NCBI RefSeq assembly: GCF_047511655.1
Contig: NC_133401.1
Coordinates: 13,300,001-13,364,000 of the forward strand
Direction of reading: 5' to 3'
Length of the DNA stretch: 64,000 nucleotides
DNA from: Castor canadensis
Taxonomy: Eukaryota > Chordata > Mammalia > Rodentia > Castoridae
This document shows, one piece after another, positions 12,655 to 22,039 of the stretch (the stretch's first letter is position 1; every line of letters starts with the position of its first letter). The notes under the pieces were generated by a model that was given only the letters and a program-made list of their open reading frames with translations, did no database searches and had not been told where the DNA came from. Both the position numbers and the translations under genes were made by a program.

Positions 12655-12990
12655 GATGCTTATAATGTGCCAGACACTAAGCCAAAACGTTTTTGTTGGT
12701 TGGTTTTCTTATGGTTCTGGGGATTGAACCCAAGGCCTCACCCATGCCACTTACTAAGGCAAGAGGCTGAAACTCTTGAACCTCTTGCCTCAGTCTCCTG
12801 AGGGGTAGGACTGCAAATGTGTACAACCATGCCTGGCTTTGTGCCAAACACGTTAGATGCTTGACCTCATTTAACTTCCACATCAAGTTACTGTGAAGGT
12901 ACTCTTACTATTCTCATCATATACATATAGGGAACAGAGGCTCAAAGAACTAAGTAACTTGGCCAAAACCAATGAGTTGATAAATAGCAA
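12655..12990 (+). repeat. MIR SINE, sense, interrupted by a younger SINE
   Basis: Typical MIR wording: 'ataatgtgccagacactaag' at the left, then after the inserted SINE 'cctcatttaacttccacatc' and 'acagaggctcaaagaactaa', 'gtaacttggcc'. MIRs are ancient mammalian SINEs, which dates the inserted DNA as old genomic or transcript-derived sequence. Confidence 0.8.
12691..12841 (-). repeat. Dimeric SINE, antisense, within the MIR
   Basis: Starts with a T-rich run and the antisense ID-like text 'ggggattgaacccaaggcct', followed by antisense B1-like text ending 'catgcctggctt'. Flanked by imperfect repeats 'gccaaaacg' (12682-12690) and 'gccaaacacg' (12842-12851). Confidence 0.75.
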
Positions 12991-13817
12991 TAGTAGTTAA
13001 CCCCAATTGCAACCAATATTTTCTTTTCCTGGGTGCATGAGAAACTATATTTCTCATCTCTCTTTGAAATTGGGTAGGGTATTATTCCTAGTTTTGCCAA
13101 TATGTTATGACTTCAAGGGGCTGACACATTTCAGAGCTGACATATAATGTTTAATGCCTTAGTCCTGTGCCACAGCAGTCATATAATAAAATAGAGGTAC
13201 CATAAGATGAAAGCTACTTGGATAACTGAGATTTTACATGAGGGCTACTGTCTTGCAGTGACTTGGACCTGCACTGATTTGGTGCAAAGACAAAATAAAT
13301 TTTTATTATGTTAAACTGAAAGGGGATGACACTCCATTCCTGTGTGGATAAAAATTTTACTATTGGTTGTTGTGGCAGTTATTTTGGTTTTGGTCTATCA
13401 AGCTATAGAAACTAACCAAGGAAATCCCCTCTCTAATTTTCTTCATGATAACTCTAAACCATCTAAATGGTATCACTTTGGCACATTGACCTTGTTCTCC
13501 TGTTTTTAATAATTGTAGAGAAATATTTGTGTATACTTATTGACTGAAGAACTAAAAATAATGTGATTTCACCTCAATGAATTTAGTGTTCCATTGAAAA
13601 GCAAACAAGATACATAAATGAACTTCATTTAAATGTTTTGGACTAGAAGGAGATCACGTTGTGCCATATGAATAATCTTTTTTAGCTCTGAAACTTTTTG
13701 TAGGCTTTATTTTTTAATATGGACACCTAATTTCATTTTTGGGAAAAATATATTGCTTTTGTGTATTTGGAAAACAAGGGCAAAACATGGTAGTTATAAT
13801 GGGAAGCTATACATTTA

Positions 13818-16800
13818 AATATTTGAATATAGGTTCTCAAGTAGTCTCTAATGATTTCCTGGACTTCCATGGTGTTTGTTGTTATCTCCTCTTTTGCATT
13901 CCTGATTTTACTAATTTGGGTTTTTTTCTCTCCTCATTTTAGTCAGGTTTGCCAGGGGTCTATCAATCTTGCTTATTTTTTCAAAGAACCAACTTTTTGT
14001 TTCATTAATTCTTTGTATGCTTTTTTTTTGGTTTCTATTTCATTGATTTCAGCTCTTATTTTTATTATTTCTCTCCTTCTATCTGTTTTGGGATTTGCTT
14101 GTTCTTATTTTTCCAGGAGTTTGAGATATATCATTAGGTCATTGATTTGGGATTTTTCAGTCTTTAATATATGCAGTCATGACTGTAAACTTTCCTCTCA
14201 GGACTGCCTTTGCTGTGTCCCATAGGTTCCTGTAGGTTGTGTTTTCATTTTCATTGACTTCCAGGAACCTTTTAATTTCCTCCTTTATTTCATCAATGAC
14301 CCATTGTTCATTAAGCAATGAGTTATTCAGTTTCCAGCTGTTTCCATGTTTTTATTTTTATTTTTGTTGTTGAGTTCTAGTTTTATTACATTGTGATCAG
14401 ATAGAATGTATGGTATAATTTCTATTTTCTTATATTTGCTGAGGCTTGCTTTGTGCCCTAGGATATGATCTATTTTGGAGAAGGTTCCATGGGCTGCTGA
14501 GAAGAATGTATATTGTGTAGAAGTTGGATGAAATGTTCTGTAGACATCTAGTAGGTCCATTTGATCTATTCTATATTTTAGATCTTGGATTTCTTTATTG
14601 ATTTTTTGTTTGGATGACCTATCTATTGATGATAGTGGGGTGTTAAAGTCTCCCATGACCATTGTGTTGGAGCTAATATATGCTTTTAGGTCTTTCAGGG
14701 TATGTTTGATGAAATTGGGTGTATTGACATTGGGTGCATATAGGTTGATAATTGTTATTTCCTTTTGGTCTATTTCCCCTTTTATTAGTATGGAATGTCC
14801 TTCTTTATCTCATTTGATCAATGTAGGTATGAAGTCTACTTTGTCAGAGATAAGTATTGCTACTCCTGCCTGTTTTCAGGGGCCATTGGCTTGGTAAATC
14901 TTCTTCCAGCCTTTCATCCTAAGCCTATTCTTATTTCTATCGATGAGGTGGGTCTCCTGTAAGCAACAAATTATTGGATCTTCCTTTTTAATCCAGTTTT
15001 TCAAATGGTTCCTTTTGATGGGGGAATTAAGTCTGTTAACATTAAGTGTTAGTATTGACAGGCATGTGGTGATTCCTGTTATTTAGTTGTCTTAGTTGTT
15101 TGAAGGTTTGATTGTGTGTACCTAAGTTGAGGTTACTGTCTACTGTCTTGCTTTTTCTTTTCCTGTAGTTTGGTACTGCCTCCCCTTTCATGGTTATGTT
15201 GGGTTTCACTTTCTGTGTGCAGAATTCCTTGAGGAATCTTTTGTAGTGGTGGCTTTGGGGTCATATATTGTTTTAGTTTCTGCTTATCATGGAAGACTTG
15301 TATTGCTCCATCTATTTTGAATGATAGTTTTGCTGGGTAGAGTATCCTAGGGTTGAAGTTATTTTCATTCAGTGCCAGAAGATCTCACCCCAAGCTCTTC
15401 TTGCTTTTCATGTTTCTGTTGAGAAGTCTGCTGTAATTTTGATGGATTTGACTTTGTATGTTGTTTTTTCTCTCTTACAGCCTTCAATATTCTTTCTCTA
15501 GTCTCTGTACTTGTTGTTTTAATAGTAATATGTCATAGGGTAGTTCTATTTTGGTCAGGTCTGTTTGGAGTTCTGGAGGCTTCCTGTAACTGTATGGGCA
15601 TAGTTTTCTCTGGATTTGGGAAATTTCCCTAATTATTTTGTTGAATATATTATGCATTCCTTTTTCTCGCACCTCTTCTCCTTCTTCAATGCCCATGATT
15701 CTCAGGTTTAGTCTTTTGATGGAGTCAGTGAGTTCTTGCATTTTCTTTTCACAGGTCTTGAGTTGTTTAACTAAAAGTTCTTTGGTTTTTCCTTTAATTA
15801 CCATTTCATCTTCAAGTTCTGAGATTCTGTCTTCTGCTTGTTCTATTCTGCTGGATTGGCCTCCATTTTGTTTTGCATTTCTGTTTCATTCTTTTTTCTG
15901 AGGTTTTCCATATCCTGAGTCATTTCCTCTTTAATATTGTCTGTTTTCATCCTGAGTTCATTTATCTATTTATTGATCGTGTTCTTTGTTTCACTTTGGT
16001 GTTTATACAGTGCTTCCATAGTTTCTTTTATTTGTTCTTGTGCTTTCTCAAATTCTCTATTTTTGTTGTCTTGGAATTTCTTGAGTATCTCTTGTACATT
16101 TTGGTTGACCATATCCAGTGTCATCTCTATAAAATTCTCATTGATTACCTGTAGTATTTCTTCTTTTAGATTGTTCTTGTGGGCTTCACTGGGTTCTTTG
16201 GCATAATTTATCTTCATTTTGTTGGAGTCTGGATCTGTGTATCTGATTTCTTCATTTCCCTGTGGTTCTTGTACTAATTTACTACTAGGGGGGAAATGGT
16301 CTCCCTCTTTTTTCCATCTTCCCATCATTGCCTTTGCTATTGTTACTGTCCCTGTACTGTGTGTAATTCAGTATTGTCTAGCTTGTAATAATAACAATGG
16401 TGATATCTAGAATGGAAGGGTGAGTGGAGAGGGAAAGCAAAGAAGGTAAAGAAAAAGGGAAAATACAAACCAAACAAGCAAACAAAAAACCAACCCAAAA
16501 AAAAAAACAGAGCCAAAGAAATAAACAGGGAGAAATAGTGTACTAATCAATGGTAAGCTAAACAGGCATTAGAGAGACAGAGAGAGGATAATAAAAAGAA
16601 AATCCCCAAGTTCAAATGCAATAAAGTTTCAGTCTTAATAATTTTGGTGTTAGTCCTTCAGCCTCCAATCCTGGAGATGGTGTCTCAGAAGTAGTTCTAT
16701 CATTGTCTCATCAAAGGGGAAAAAAACAAAAAACAAAACAAACAAAAAAACAAAACAAAATATCCCAAGTTCAAATGCAATACAGTTTTAGTTAGTCCTT

Positions 16801-17598
16801 CAACACACAGTTCTGGTTCAGTCATTGTCTCATCAAAGGAAGAGAAAAAAAAAGGAAAAAAACAAAAAAAAAAGGGAGTCTGGAGATAGCTTTGTGAATG
16901 TCTACCTGAGGCTGTGGCTCACCTGCCAGCTGTTGCTGGAGGCTTTATTGATTGCAAATCTCAGGAATGAGCTTAACACTCACCTAGCCCTGCAGGCTTT
17001 GCTTATTTAGAGTTCTCCTGGGTGCATGCCCCTTTTGTTTTCTCCAGTATACACCCCTACCCGCCTGTGCCACACTTTAGGTGACTTTGGAAGCCTTCCC
17101 CTTTCCAAGGTTGCTGGACGGGGGCTGCCACTCCTGCCTTCTCCAGCTGGCTTGTTTATTTACAGTTCCATGAGGGATTGCCCCTCCCCCACTCTTTGGA
17201 GCTCAGGGAACCCTGCCCTCTTTGCTATGTCTTTTTGTTTTTGTTGTTGTTGTTTATTCAGCTTGGTTTTTTTCTTTTTTCCCTGGGTGGGGGGGTCAGT
17301 CTGTCCAGGGGGCTATGCTTATCTGGACCAGGGTTGTTTGTGGGAGTACCATGTGCCACTTAGCTCACCTGGTGGTCTGCTTCTCTCAAGCCAGTAAGGA
17401 GCTGGCTGGTGGTGCGGGAGCCCTTTAACATGGAGTGGAGATGCTATGCGTAGGCTGGGGGGTGCTGAGGAGTCAGAGTTTTGCCTCTTCTTGTTGGTTT
17501 TTTCTGCAAGGTGTATCTCCAGCATCTCTCCAAGATTTTACTTTAGGAAGCACGCTTTCTGCTTCCTCCCTCTAGTCACCATCTTGGAATCCTCCTGG
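13818..17598 (-). mobile_element. L1 with complete 5' end but missing 3' half, antisense
   Basis: On the minus strand the element begins at about 17598 with the same 5' terminus as the full-length copies (complement of 'ccaagatggtgactagagg'). The 5' UTR runs to 16329, ORF1 starts with M-M-G-R at 16328 and runs to about 15150, and ORF2 from there to about 13820, ending in the linker between endonuclease and RT. It shows ORF1 coiled-coil text at 15966-16328 and RRM/CTD text at 15484-15804 in shifted frames, plus stops in the endonuclease. RT, C-terminal domain, 3' UTR and poly-A are all absent. Confidence 0.85.
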
Positions 17599-19480
17599 AG
17601 TCAAAACTTTTGAAGCCCAATAGTTGCATCTGTTGTGAGTTACCATTGTGGTTGTCACCCATCACAAGAAGTTTGACTCAGCTATGGCTTACAGCAGCTG
17701 TAATCTATGGACACAGACACAAGTCCTTAGACAGCAGTTTTACTGGCACACTATACTGTTGAGCAAACAATAGCAGTGATTTCCCTAATGGGGACTATGA
17801 CTTTCCGAGCCATGGGCCTCTGTCCTGTCTTACATACCAAACATGGATCCCCTCCCATGGAACAGACCTAAGATCCAATCAGAATGTGGTTGGATGTGTC
17901 CATACTAGTTGTGCCACCATTTCATGGTGGGTACATCCTTTAGAGCATTCTGATAGTATGACACACAGAGTCTGCAACCAAGCAAGACCATTGGAGACCA
18001 TTTTTCCCTGGCAGTCTGTATAGTACCCTCTGGCATTATGAATGCAAGCCAGTAGGGAGGAAGTTTTCGCTCAGTTCCAGCTTGATTCCTCCATGTCCTA
18101 TAACCAGATCATGTGGTGTCATCAGTGATGGGGACTTACCATTCAATACTGGCTTGAAATCAACTGCAGTGACAATAACATGAAGTTGGTGGGGAGGGGG
18201 AGGTCCTCAGGAGCCTCCCAGGCTAACAGCTCATAGGGGGATAGCACCCTTAGCACTCTTTTTCATTCATGCAAGATACCTTTATTTACTCTTTAGTTGT
18301 GGTTTTTAAGTGTATGGACGACTTCCGTAGCCAATTTTTATAGTGCTGTGATTTTTTTTAATATCTCCCTGGCAGTCTATACTGCTTGGTATCAACTCCC
18401 TTGCATAGGGCAGGCAGCCTCATTGGCTCCCATATCACCTAGCCACTTGAAATTGCCTTTATCATTTGTGTCCTCAGGTGGAATGCTCCAACTGTGGTGT
18501 GTGAGGTATGTCCCAGAAATATGTCCACTCATGGCCTATTTTCTTGAAGGGAAAGATACAAGCAATGTACTTGTAGGAAGGATAGTTGTTCACCCCTAGG
18601 ATAATTCTGGTCTTCTTCACTTGCCCTTATCTGTCTATCTCCAAATCCATCTACAGCCATCTACAGCTGTCCACTGTTTTCTATGTTTTGGAGGATTGCC
18701 ACAAATTAGGGTGCACTCTTCCCAGTGTGCCTATGTGGCCTGTGTATTAGTAGTGGAACAATATATCCATGATTTAATGTAGGCATCTCTCATCACCCTC
18801 AGGGCCCCCCCACTTGCAGACAACCTTGACCATCCCATCAGAGAAGGGTCTAGGGAAGACTTCCAATCCCATATACGCCTCTGCTTCCAAAGCAGAGGTT
18901 GCTGTATGTGTGACATGCCCTTGCCTTGGTAAGCCACTGTTCTAGCTTCAGAGCTTCTAATAAACCTACAAAGATGTCATTGAGTTTCCTGTCAGTTGTA
19001 TCTTGGAACTTTACAAATTTTATGTTAGTTCTTCACAAATTCTGCCACAATCCTTCTGCAACAATCCTGCTGCAACATACTTTAACCTCACAGATTTACC
19101 CTTACCTATCTATTTACATCTTGGAACAATCCTTTCCTTTTATGAAAAAAATCTTTTTTTACCAATACAAACTCATTTCTTATCCAGAATATGTTCTCTT
19201 ATAATCTTACACCTCCTTATCCCCTACAATACTCCATCAATTTTATCTTAGTACAAACCCTGCCACAATCCTTCTGTGAGATGCTTTTAACCTTGGGCTT
19301 TTCCCTTATCTGTCTATTTCCATTTTGGAACAATTTTTTTTTACTTCAGAAAATGAACTTATTTTCATACAAAATCCTGTCTTATCCAGGAAAAGTTCTT
19401 GTACTTATAATTTCCTTTGCATAGCCTCCGACTCACTACTCCCTTTCTACCTTATTTTGTAATACAAACTATATTCATGA
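17599..19480. other. Unclassified stretch with no gene, containing a tandem duplication
   Basis: From 17599 to about 18255 the sequence is moderately GC, with patterns reminiscent of an old LTR or L1 UTR (for example 'catcacaagaagtttgactc'), but I cannot name a family. From 18255 to 19480 it is pyrimidine-rich, with a diverged tandem duplication at 19036-19470. The short open frames (18297-18599, 18926-19204) show no known motifs. Confidence 0.4.
19036..19470. repeat. Diverged tandem duplication, two units of about 215 bp
   Basis: Unit 1 (19045-19258) and unit 2 (19259-19470) begin with the same 'ctgccacaatccttctg' and share, in order, 'cttatctgtctattt'-like text, 'ttggaacaat', 'tttttttac', 'cttatccag' and the closing 'tacaaac'. 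Spacing of these blocks is nearly equal in both units. A weaker third relative may lie near 18610-18650. Confidence 0.7.
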
Positions 19481-19812
19481 CAGAATGAAATGAATTAAGA
19501 TCACTTGGCCACAGATAGCTGCCAGTTTAAGCAGACTTTATTGCTCCTTGGATTTTTAAAGGCCCTTTCACACATTGTTTTCCCTTGGCTTAATAAGAGT
19601 TATAGAATGTTACAGTACAGTCAGGGATGACCAAAACATTAAAAAACCTCCCAGACAACCTTAAACAGAAAAACTTACTACAAGCAATAAAAAGAGATAA
19701 GACAAAGAAAATATGAAGTGCTCCAAATCTTTATATGCTGAACTTGTAATTACAGTTTATGATTTAAAAGTCAGATTCATGAGAAATTATCTGATTGTCT
19801 CAGACACAGGAG
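19481..19812. other. No gene seen; flank of the ERV2-like provirus
   Basis: AT-rich unique-looking DNA immediately left of the 5' LTR. No ORF, SINE or L1 text recognised. The left copy of the proviral target duplication would be the few bases ending at 19812, but the right flank is destroyed, so it cannot be tested. Confidence 0.4.
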
Positions 19813-20027
19813 TGTGGGGAGTGGAGTAAAGCTTATGAGAACTGGACACAAGCAAGGTAAGATGCAGTTAATTGCTTTTACCTGTAGGCAGAGATAGGCA
19901 CAGCCCCCCGGCTATGAAACAGGGAAAGGCAGAATAGGTCTCCTAAGTTGTGTTCAGAGAAGCAGGAATGCAGTTTTCTCCTGTTACAATGTCACGCCCC
20001 TCCCCGTGGCTCCACCCTGTTTGCTGC

Positions 20028-20034
20028 TATAAAA
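20028..20034 (+). promoter_or_regulatory. TATA box of the 5' LTR
   Basis: TATAAAA in the context 'gctgctataaaagacccc'. The second LTR keeps the same motif at 21867-21873 in the context 'gctgctataaaagg', supporting a real LTR promoter element. Confidence 0.75.
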
Positions 20035-20117
20035 GACCCCTGAAGGAGGAAGAGGTGCTTTTGCCTTTTAGATCTTTACTTTGGGCTTTTTGGTGTGGGA
20101 AGCTTTTAGAAAGGAAA

Positions 20118-20222
20118 AGAATTATTGAAGGGAAAAATTGCTGAAGGGAAAAGAATTGTTGAAGGGAAAATGCTAAAGAGAAAAGGGAAAAATTGCTGAA
20201 GGGAAAATGCTAAAGAGGGGTT
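20118..20222. repeat. Short-period array of 'gaagggaaaa' units in the LTR
   Basis: At least five spaced copies of 'gaagggaaaa' with 'attg', 'attgct' or 'tgctaaagag' spacers. The second LTR has only one or two units (about 21990-22020), so the array expanded in one LTR or contracted in the other. Confidence 0.7.
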
Positions 20223-20544
20223 GATAGAAAGTCTGCACCAAGAACTTTAACATAGGCCTTAGAAAGTTAAGCCAAAGACAAAACTTTGACATAAAGAAAA
20301 GCCAAGGAGAACATAGGACAGTACACAGTGAAAGTCTAAGGACCAAGACCTTAAGAGGTATGTATATACAGTTTTTAGGCATGGTGGCTGCTGGTTTGCA
20401 AGTTTGAGCACTGAGGCTTTGAGAGAGCTAAAGAGAGATGGGACAAGCAAGCCTGGGGTAAAAGACTTTAAGAACAATTAAGCTAAAGATAAGCTAAGAG
20501 CAAACATGGGACAGTGCGAGGAAAGAGGTTTTAAGCAAGATTTT

Positions 20545-20605
20545 TTTTATTCATATGTGCATACAATGCTTGGGTCATTTCTCCCCCCTGCCCCCACCCC
20601 CTCCC
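20545..20605 (-). mobile_element. Ultra-short L1 3' end (about 61 bp) inserted in the LTR
   Basis: The segment reads poly-T, 'attcatatgtgcatacaatg', 'cttgggtcatttctcccc', the antisense of the last bases of the young L1 3' UTR. It is flanked by an exact 15-bp duplication 'tttaagcaagatttt' at 20530-20544 and 20606-20620. A severely 5'-truncated target-primed insertion. Confidence 0.92.
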
Positions 20606-20863
20606 TTTAAGCAAGATTTTAAAGAACTACAAGGAGTAAGGCCTTAGAGAATCAAGATAGAGAGAAAAAGCAATGAGGGTTGGGCATCTCCACCCAAATG
20701 CCCAACACACCTGACCCCAACTTTCTGTCTGTCTATCCTGTGTCTTTTCTGAATCCCCAGTCACTGCCAGTTAAGCCCAGTTAGATCCAGTAATAACCAG
20801 GAGCAAGAGAGAAAACCTCTCTCCAGCAAGGGAGGGATTGCAAGAAACAGCACCCCCTTCAGT

Positions 20864-20881
20864 TGGTGCCCGAACAGGGAC
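20864..20881 (+). promoter_or_regulatory. Retroviral primer binding site, tRNA-Lys type
   Basis: TGGTGCCCGAACAGGGAC lies two bases after the LTR end. It differs at one position from the complement of the tRNA-Lys3 3' end used by several retroviruses. Its position directly after ...TTCAGT fits a primer binding site. Confidence 0.88.
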
Positions 20882-21667
20882 TTGACTGCAGGGTATTAAT
20901 TAACTACAGGGGAACTCAAAGTCTGAGACTAAGAGACACTCTCCAGGAGGTGCACACATAATAGAGAAATGAAAGATAAGCAAGAAAGAGAAAAATAAGC
21001 AAAATGAGAGGAGAGCAAATTGAATACAGTCAGGTGTAAAAACTTGGGAAACTCTACATACAGGCTTTAAAAATCTATGTTAAGAACTATAAGGAAGAGG
21101 AATTAAGAATCATAAGGTCTAAGAATTAACAATTAAGCATTATACAGTAGGAGAATTCTAAGGTTGGAATTACACTATACAGTACAGTAGAGATTTATGG
21201 TAGAGCTGTAGAGACTTAAGATAGAGCAGTAGAGGACTTACGATAAAGTGCAGAAGTAAGAAGTAAAGCCTGGAAGTGGGACTTACCCTTAAAGCAGTCA
21301 TACAGGAGTGTGAGAGGCAGCAACAAGATGCTGGGGGCAGTGGAAGCACTCAGCCATCTGCCCCACCTTAAAAGTAAAGTTCAGTCCAGAGATTCTGATT
21401 CAGTGTCAGATGAGGAGGATCAGGAGAACACTCAGACCCATCAAGTATGGGACCCATGCATGCAGGGTCACCCCCACAGGTCAAGAGACTTCTCTTGTGA
21501 AGTGTCACCTACAAGCTGCTTGCAGGCAGCTAGTAGTCAGAAGTTCTACATTGTGCCTGAGAGACTGGATCCTAACAGCCCTGGCATACAACAGCCTAAA
21601 AACAACCCCTTTAAATTGGAAAATAGGTTTCATTGGGAGCATTTAAAAAAATAAAAACAGGGGGAGA
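20882..21667 (+). mobile_element. Internal region of the ERV2-like element, lacking gag, pol and env
   Basis: Only about 790 bp separate the primer binding site from the second LTR. The first 420 bp are an A-rich leader with many repeats of 'aagagt/agtaga' type. A 114-codon frame at 21310-21654 has an acidic stretch (S-D-E-E-D-Q-E-N) but no protein domain I recognise. The right end, 21646-21667, is a polypurine tract ('aaaacagggggaga') directly before the 3' LTR. All motifs needed in cis for replication appear to be present while coding capacity is absent, as in non-autonomous LTR elements. Confidence 0.75.
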
Positions 21668-22039
21668 TGTGGGGAGCGGATTAAAGCCTATAAGAACCAG
21701 ACACAAGCAAGGTGAGATGCAGTCAATTGTTTTTACCTGTAGGCAGAGATAGACACAGCCCCCAGCAGAACAGCTGCATCTCCTAAATTGTGTTCAGAGA
21801 AGCAGGAATGCAGGTTTCTCCTGTTGCAATGTCACACCCCTCCCTGTGATGCACCCTGTTTGCTGCTATAAAAGGGGCTTTACATTGGGCTTTTGGACTT
21901 TTTGCTTGGCTTTTGGCTTTGGGGGCTTTTTGCCTTTGAATATTGGGGAGAAGCTTTTACTTTGGGCCTTTTGGTGTTGGAAGCTTTTAGAAGGGAAAAA
22001 ATTATTGAAGGGAAAATGGTAAAGAGGGGTTGATAGAAC
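21668..22039 (+). mobile_element. 3' LTR of the ERV2-like element, truncated by an L1
   Basis: Begins TGTGGGGAGCGG and follows the 5' LTR through the TATA box (21867-21873) to the 'ggggttgatagaa' block, then breaks at about 22039 where antisense L1 begins. About the last 640 bp of the LTR seen in the 5' copy are missing here, so the 3' proviral boundary and target duplication are lost. A run of 'gggctttt' units (21895-21935) is extra relative to the 5' LTR. Confidence 0.85.

Larger units (their letters stand above)
11976..13322. mobile_element. 1.35-kb insertion inside the TMPO retrocopy, with 33-bp direct repeats
   Basis: The TMPO coding sequence stops at 11975 and resumes at 13323 after repeating 33 bases exactly (11943-11975 equals 13323-13355, beginning 'gggatgacactccattcc'). 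The inserted DNA contains an ancient MIR that is itself split by a SINE, so it is not a recent transposon. Its right end carries AATAAA at about 13292 roughly 25 bases before the repeat, as expected of the 3' end of a polyadenylated transcript. I infer a retrocopy of an unknown transcript, plus orientation; a recombination-based insertion is the alternative. Confidence 0.7.
10838..13815 (+). pseudogene. TMPO: Processed pseudogene of TMPO (LAP2 beta-type), split by a later insertion
   Basis: TMPO encodes LAP2, an inner-nuclear-membrane/lamina protein that binds BAF and lamins. Without introns, the window contains the N-terminal LEM-like region (about 10850-10920, frame-shifted), the LEM domain (11085-11215, with the block T-N/S-E-D-L-L-D-Q-L-V-K-Y-G-V-N), the serine-rich middle (11250-11560), the block M-A-S-S-N-E-S-L-V-V-N-R-V-T-G (from 11580), and, after a 1.35-kb interruption, the transmembrane segment and lumenal tail (13350-13430), then 3' UTR to about 13815. 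Presence of the C-terminal transmembrane exon makes it a beta-type splice form. Stops and frameshifts occur throughout (for example the stop after the S-H-D block at 11303). The start codon region is degraded. Intron loss and decay together mark a retrocopy; it is not expected to make protein. Confidence 0.92.
19813..20861 (+). mobile_element. 5' LTR of an ERV2-like (ERVK-type) element
   Basis: Begins TGTGGGGAG and ends ...TTCA, the TG...CA boundaries of an LTR, two bases before a primer binding site. It matches the second LTR at 21668-22039 block by block. A TATA box (TATAAAA) lies at 20028-20034. Downstream, 20118-20222 holds a short-period array of 'gaagggaaaa' units. A 61-bp L1 fragment is inserted at 20545-20605. 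The TGTGGGG start is typical of class II ERVs. The two LTRs differ by many substitutions and indels, so the provirus is not young. Confidence 0.85.

Noticed and set aside
14598-14897. Plus-strand ORF of 99 codons, with similar ones at 22406-22690 and antisense at 41512-41811
   Set aside because: They recur wherever the L1 endonuclease occurs and are its complementary strand. They are repeats, not independent genes.
21310-21654. The 114-codon frame in the ERV as a functional accessory gene
   Set aside because: Kept only as a described frame. There is no recognisable domain, and the element is old with diverged LTRs; without conservation data a gene claim is not supported.
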